Shown: positions 28,320 through 29,299 of the stretch, in pieces | Position numbering within the stretch: position 1 is the stretch's first letter | How the letters are laid out: the number at the start of each line of letters is the position of its first letter | Source of the DNA: Candidatus Geothrix odensensis | Lineage (GTDB): Bacteria; Acidobacteriota; Holophagae; Holophagales; Holophagaceae | Direction of reading: 5' to 3' | DNA length: 29,299 nt | Assembly (NCBI GenBank): GCA_016714685.1 | Contig: JADKCH010000023.1 | Span: forward strand, 1 to 29,299 | Notes under the pieces: generated by a model | Told to the model about the DNA's origin: nothing | Seen by the model: only the letters and a program-made list of their open reading frames with translations | Databases searched by the model: none | Translations under genes and position numbers: made by a program

Positions 28320-28665
28320 TTATAGGGTCCAGTCCAAGAAATTCGATAGACCAACTCCAGACAGCAAGCGCTTCGCCCTCTTTTGGCGTCTGATTCAAAC
28401 GACGAACAGTCCCTTGAATACCTGATTGTGGGCTAGGAGAAGCAAGCTTTCTTGTTGGATGAAGGGCGGAAGCGATTGCCCTGGCATGACACCGCTTCCC
28501 TGGCAAAACGTAAGCTGCCGGGAAACCCGGGTGTCGATCTGTCGCGGGGGACCGTTCTATTAGTGGTATCAGCAGGTCGAGCCCTTGCAAGAGCACCGGT
28601 CAGAGACCGACCGATCCTTCAAGTTTGAACCTTGACGTGAGTAAATACTTACTTACAATTAAATC
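28320..28665. other. Intergenic region between divergent rrf2 and tetR genes
   Basis: Apart from the -10 element of rrf2 at the left edge and the tetR promoter/operator at the right edge (28632-28659), I see no gene, RNA or repeat here. A minus-strand frame at 28300-28596 has no ribosome site and no recognisable protein character. Confidence 0.5.
28632..28659 (+). promoter_or_regulatory. tetR promoter with overlapping operator
   Basis: TTGACG (28632-28637) and TACAAT (28654-28659) are separated by 16 bases, a near-consensus sigma-70 promoter. Between them GTGAGTAAATACTTAC (28637-28652) is an inverted repeat with one mismatch (GTGAGTA-AA-TACTTAC), typical of TetR-family operators. The start codon lies 7 bases after the -10 box, so transcription should begin at or near the A of the ATG. 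Confidence 0.65.
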
Positions 28666-29250
28666 ATGCGCGAATCTCACCATGCACTATCCCCCAAACA
28701 GATTGAAATCGCCGATGCGGCCCTGAAAATCGTCGGGGAGCGTGGCATTTCCGCCCTCACAACGGCCTCCCTGGCCCAGGAGCTCGGTGTCAGCTCCGGG
28801 GCCCCCTTCCGACACTTCGAATCCAGGGATGAAATCCTTGAGGCGGCGGTCCAGCGTGTGGCGGAAATGGTGGGCGACACCTACCCCAAGATTGCCCTCC
28901 CTCCCATGGAGCGACTCGAGGCGCTTTTCCTCGCACGAGTCCACACCGTAGGGAAGCAGGTTGGTGTCGCACGCTTCATCTTTTCTGAGCAGTTTGCGTT
29001 GGCCCTGCCACCTGCGGCTGCGGAGCAGATGCTCGACCTGGTCAGAGACACGCGAGCCTTTGTGCTCCGTGCCTTGCAGGAGGGTATCGAATGCGGGGAA
29101 ATCCGTAGGGATTTGCCGCCCAAGGCCCTGCTTCCCATCGTGCTGGGCACCCTCCAGCACCTAGTGTTCCTGAACGCCCTGCCCCCGGGACTGGGCAATA
29201 CGCCTAAAGCTACCGAGATCTTTGCAAGCCTCCTGCCTCCTGGCCCCTAA
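28666..29250 (+). CDS. TetR/AcrR-family transcriptional regulator
   Basis: A 194-residue helical repressor. The N-terminal helix-turn-helix runs over residues about 10-55 (IEIADAALKIVGERGISALT, then LAQELGVSSGAPFRHFESRD), and the C-terminal ligand/dimer domain is variable, as usual. There is no ribosome site before the ATG; the promoter placement suggests a leaderless mRNA. It points rightward toward a gene beginning at 29278, perhaps its target; such regulators often precede efflux systems, but nothing here identifies the ligand. Confidence 0.92.
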   Translation: MRESHHALSPKQIEIADAALKIVGERGISALTTASLAQELGVSSGAPFRHFESRDEILEAAVQRVAEMVGDTYPKIALPPMERLEALFLARVHTVGKQVGVARFIFSEQFALALPPAAAEQMLDLVRDTRAFVLRALQEGIECGEIRRDLPPKALLPIVLGTLQHLVFLNALPPGLGNTPKATEIFASLLPPGP

Positions 29251-29277
29251 CCCCACATCCCGTGTTGAGGCACTGCC

Positions 29278-29299
29278 ATGAATCTTCCTGGGCTCACCC
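29278..29299 (+). CDS. Possible start of the next gene (partial)
   Basis: An ATG at 29278 (MNLPGLT, cut by the window end) has GAGG about 9 bases upstream and lies 27 bases after the tetR stop. Too little is visible to name it. It is likely co-transcribed with tetR. Confidence 0.3.

Noticed and set aside
28300..28596. 98-residue minus-strand frame upstream of the second rrf2
   Set aside because: It covers the promoter and operator region, has no ribosome site and looks like random coding.

Overview
The window is about 29.3 kb of GC-rich bacterial DNA and is mostly a nitrate-respiration locus. Three things fit an Acidobacteriota of the Holophaga/Geothrix type: a cytoplasmic NarGHJI nitrate reductase, a quinol-oxidising alternative complex III (ActABCDEF), and several Rrf2-family regulators. 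That taxonomic call is inference from gene content and has not been tested.

Layout. At 1-1666 lies the 3' part of a large protein I do not recognise, broken by two frameshifts. At 1667-2011 there is a short direct repeat, two back-to-back hairpin terminators and, on the minus strand, a stretch that looks like the 3' end of a tRNA or tmRNA. The DNA turns AT-rich right after it, and a complete P4-type tyrosine recombinase follows (2012-3442). This looks like one end of an integrated element. A minus-strand group then reads leftward from about 8.4 kb: an Rrf2 regulator with three cysteines, two different NarK-type nitrate/nitrite transporters (each with one frameshift), the di-iron Fe-S repair protein RIC (YtfE/ScdA), and one or two small hypothetical genes.

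From 8785 to 23047 one plus-strand unit of about 14 kb encodes a membrane-anchored dihaem cytochrome c, NarG, NarH, NarJ and NarI, then ActA, ActB, ActC, a fused ActD-ActE protein and ActF. Most junctions are a few bases or overlapping start/stop codons, including narI/actA, so nitrate reductase and alternative complex III are probably co-transcribed. A convergent minus-strand operon (27783 down to 23035) encodes a b-cytochrome-like membrane protein with a zinc-ribbon tail, a NasA/NarB-like molybdopterin oxidoreductase, a four-cluster ferredoxin, a Tat-type Rieske protein and an 86-residue-class membrane protein. Its upstream gene is a second Rrf2 regulator, which is frameshifted. The window ends with a TetR-family regulator that appears to have a leaderless transcript.

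Regulation. A 14-bp dyad, GGAT-N6-ATCC or one mismatch from it, occurs three times: before the narK pair, before the first rrf2 gene and before the cytochrome c/nar/act unit. In the first two cases it sits the same distance from the start codon. It is the best candidate for the operator of the first Rrf2 protein and would join transport, nitrosative-stress repair and respiration in one regulon. The second rrf2 gene has its own dyad, TTAGGAG-N6-CTCCTAA, over its start region.

How it may work. NarK proteins import nitrate and export nitrite. NarGHI reduces nitrate in the cytoplasm. RIC repairs Fe-S clusters damaged by NO. ActABCDEF oxidises quinol and reduces a periplasmic acceptor, possibly the dihaem cytochrome encoded at the head of the operon. 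The convergent operon looks like a second, uncharacterised membrane-linked molybdoenzyme complex.

Caution. Seven genes carry about nine apparent indels, and actB also seems to lack an internal segment. Residual consensus error in a long-read assembly or MAG is the simplest explanation, but real decay is not excluded.
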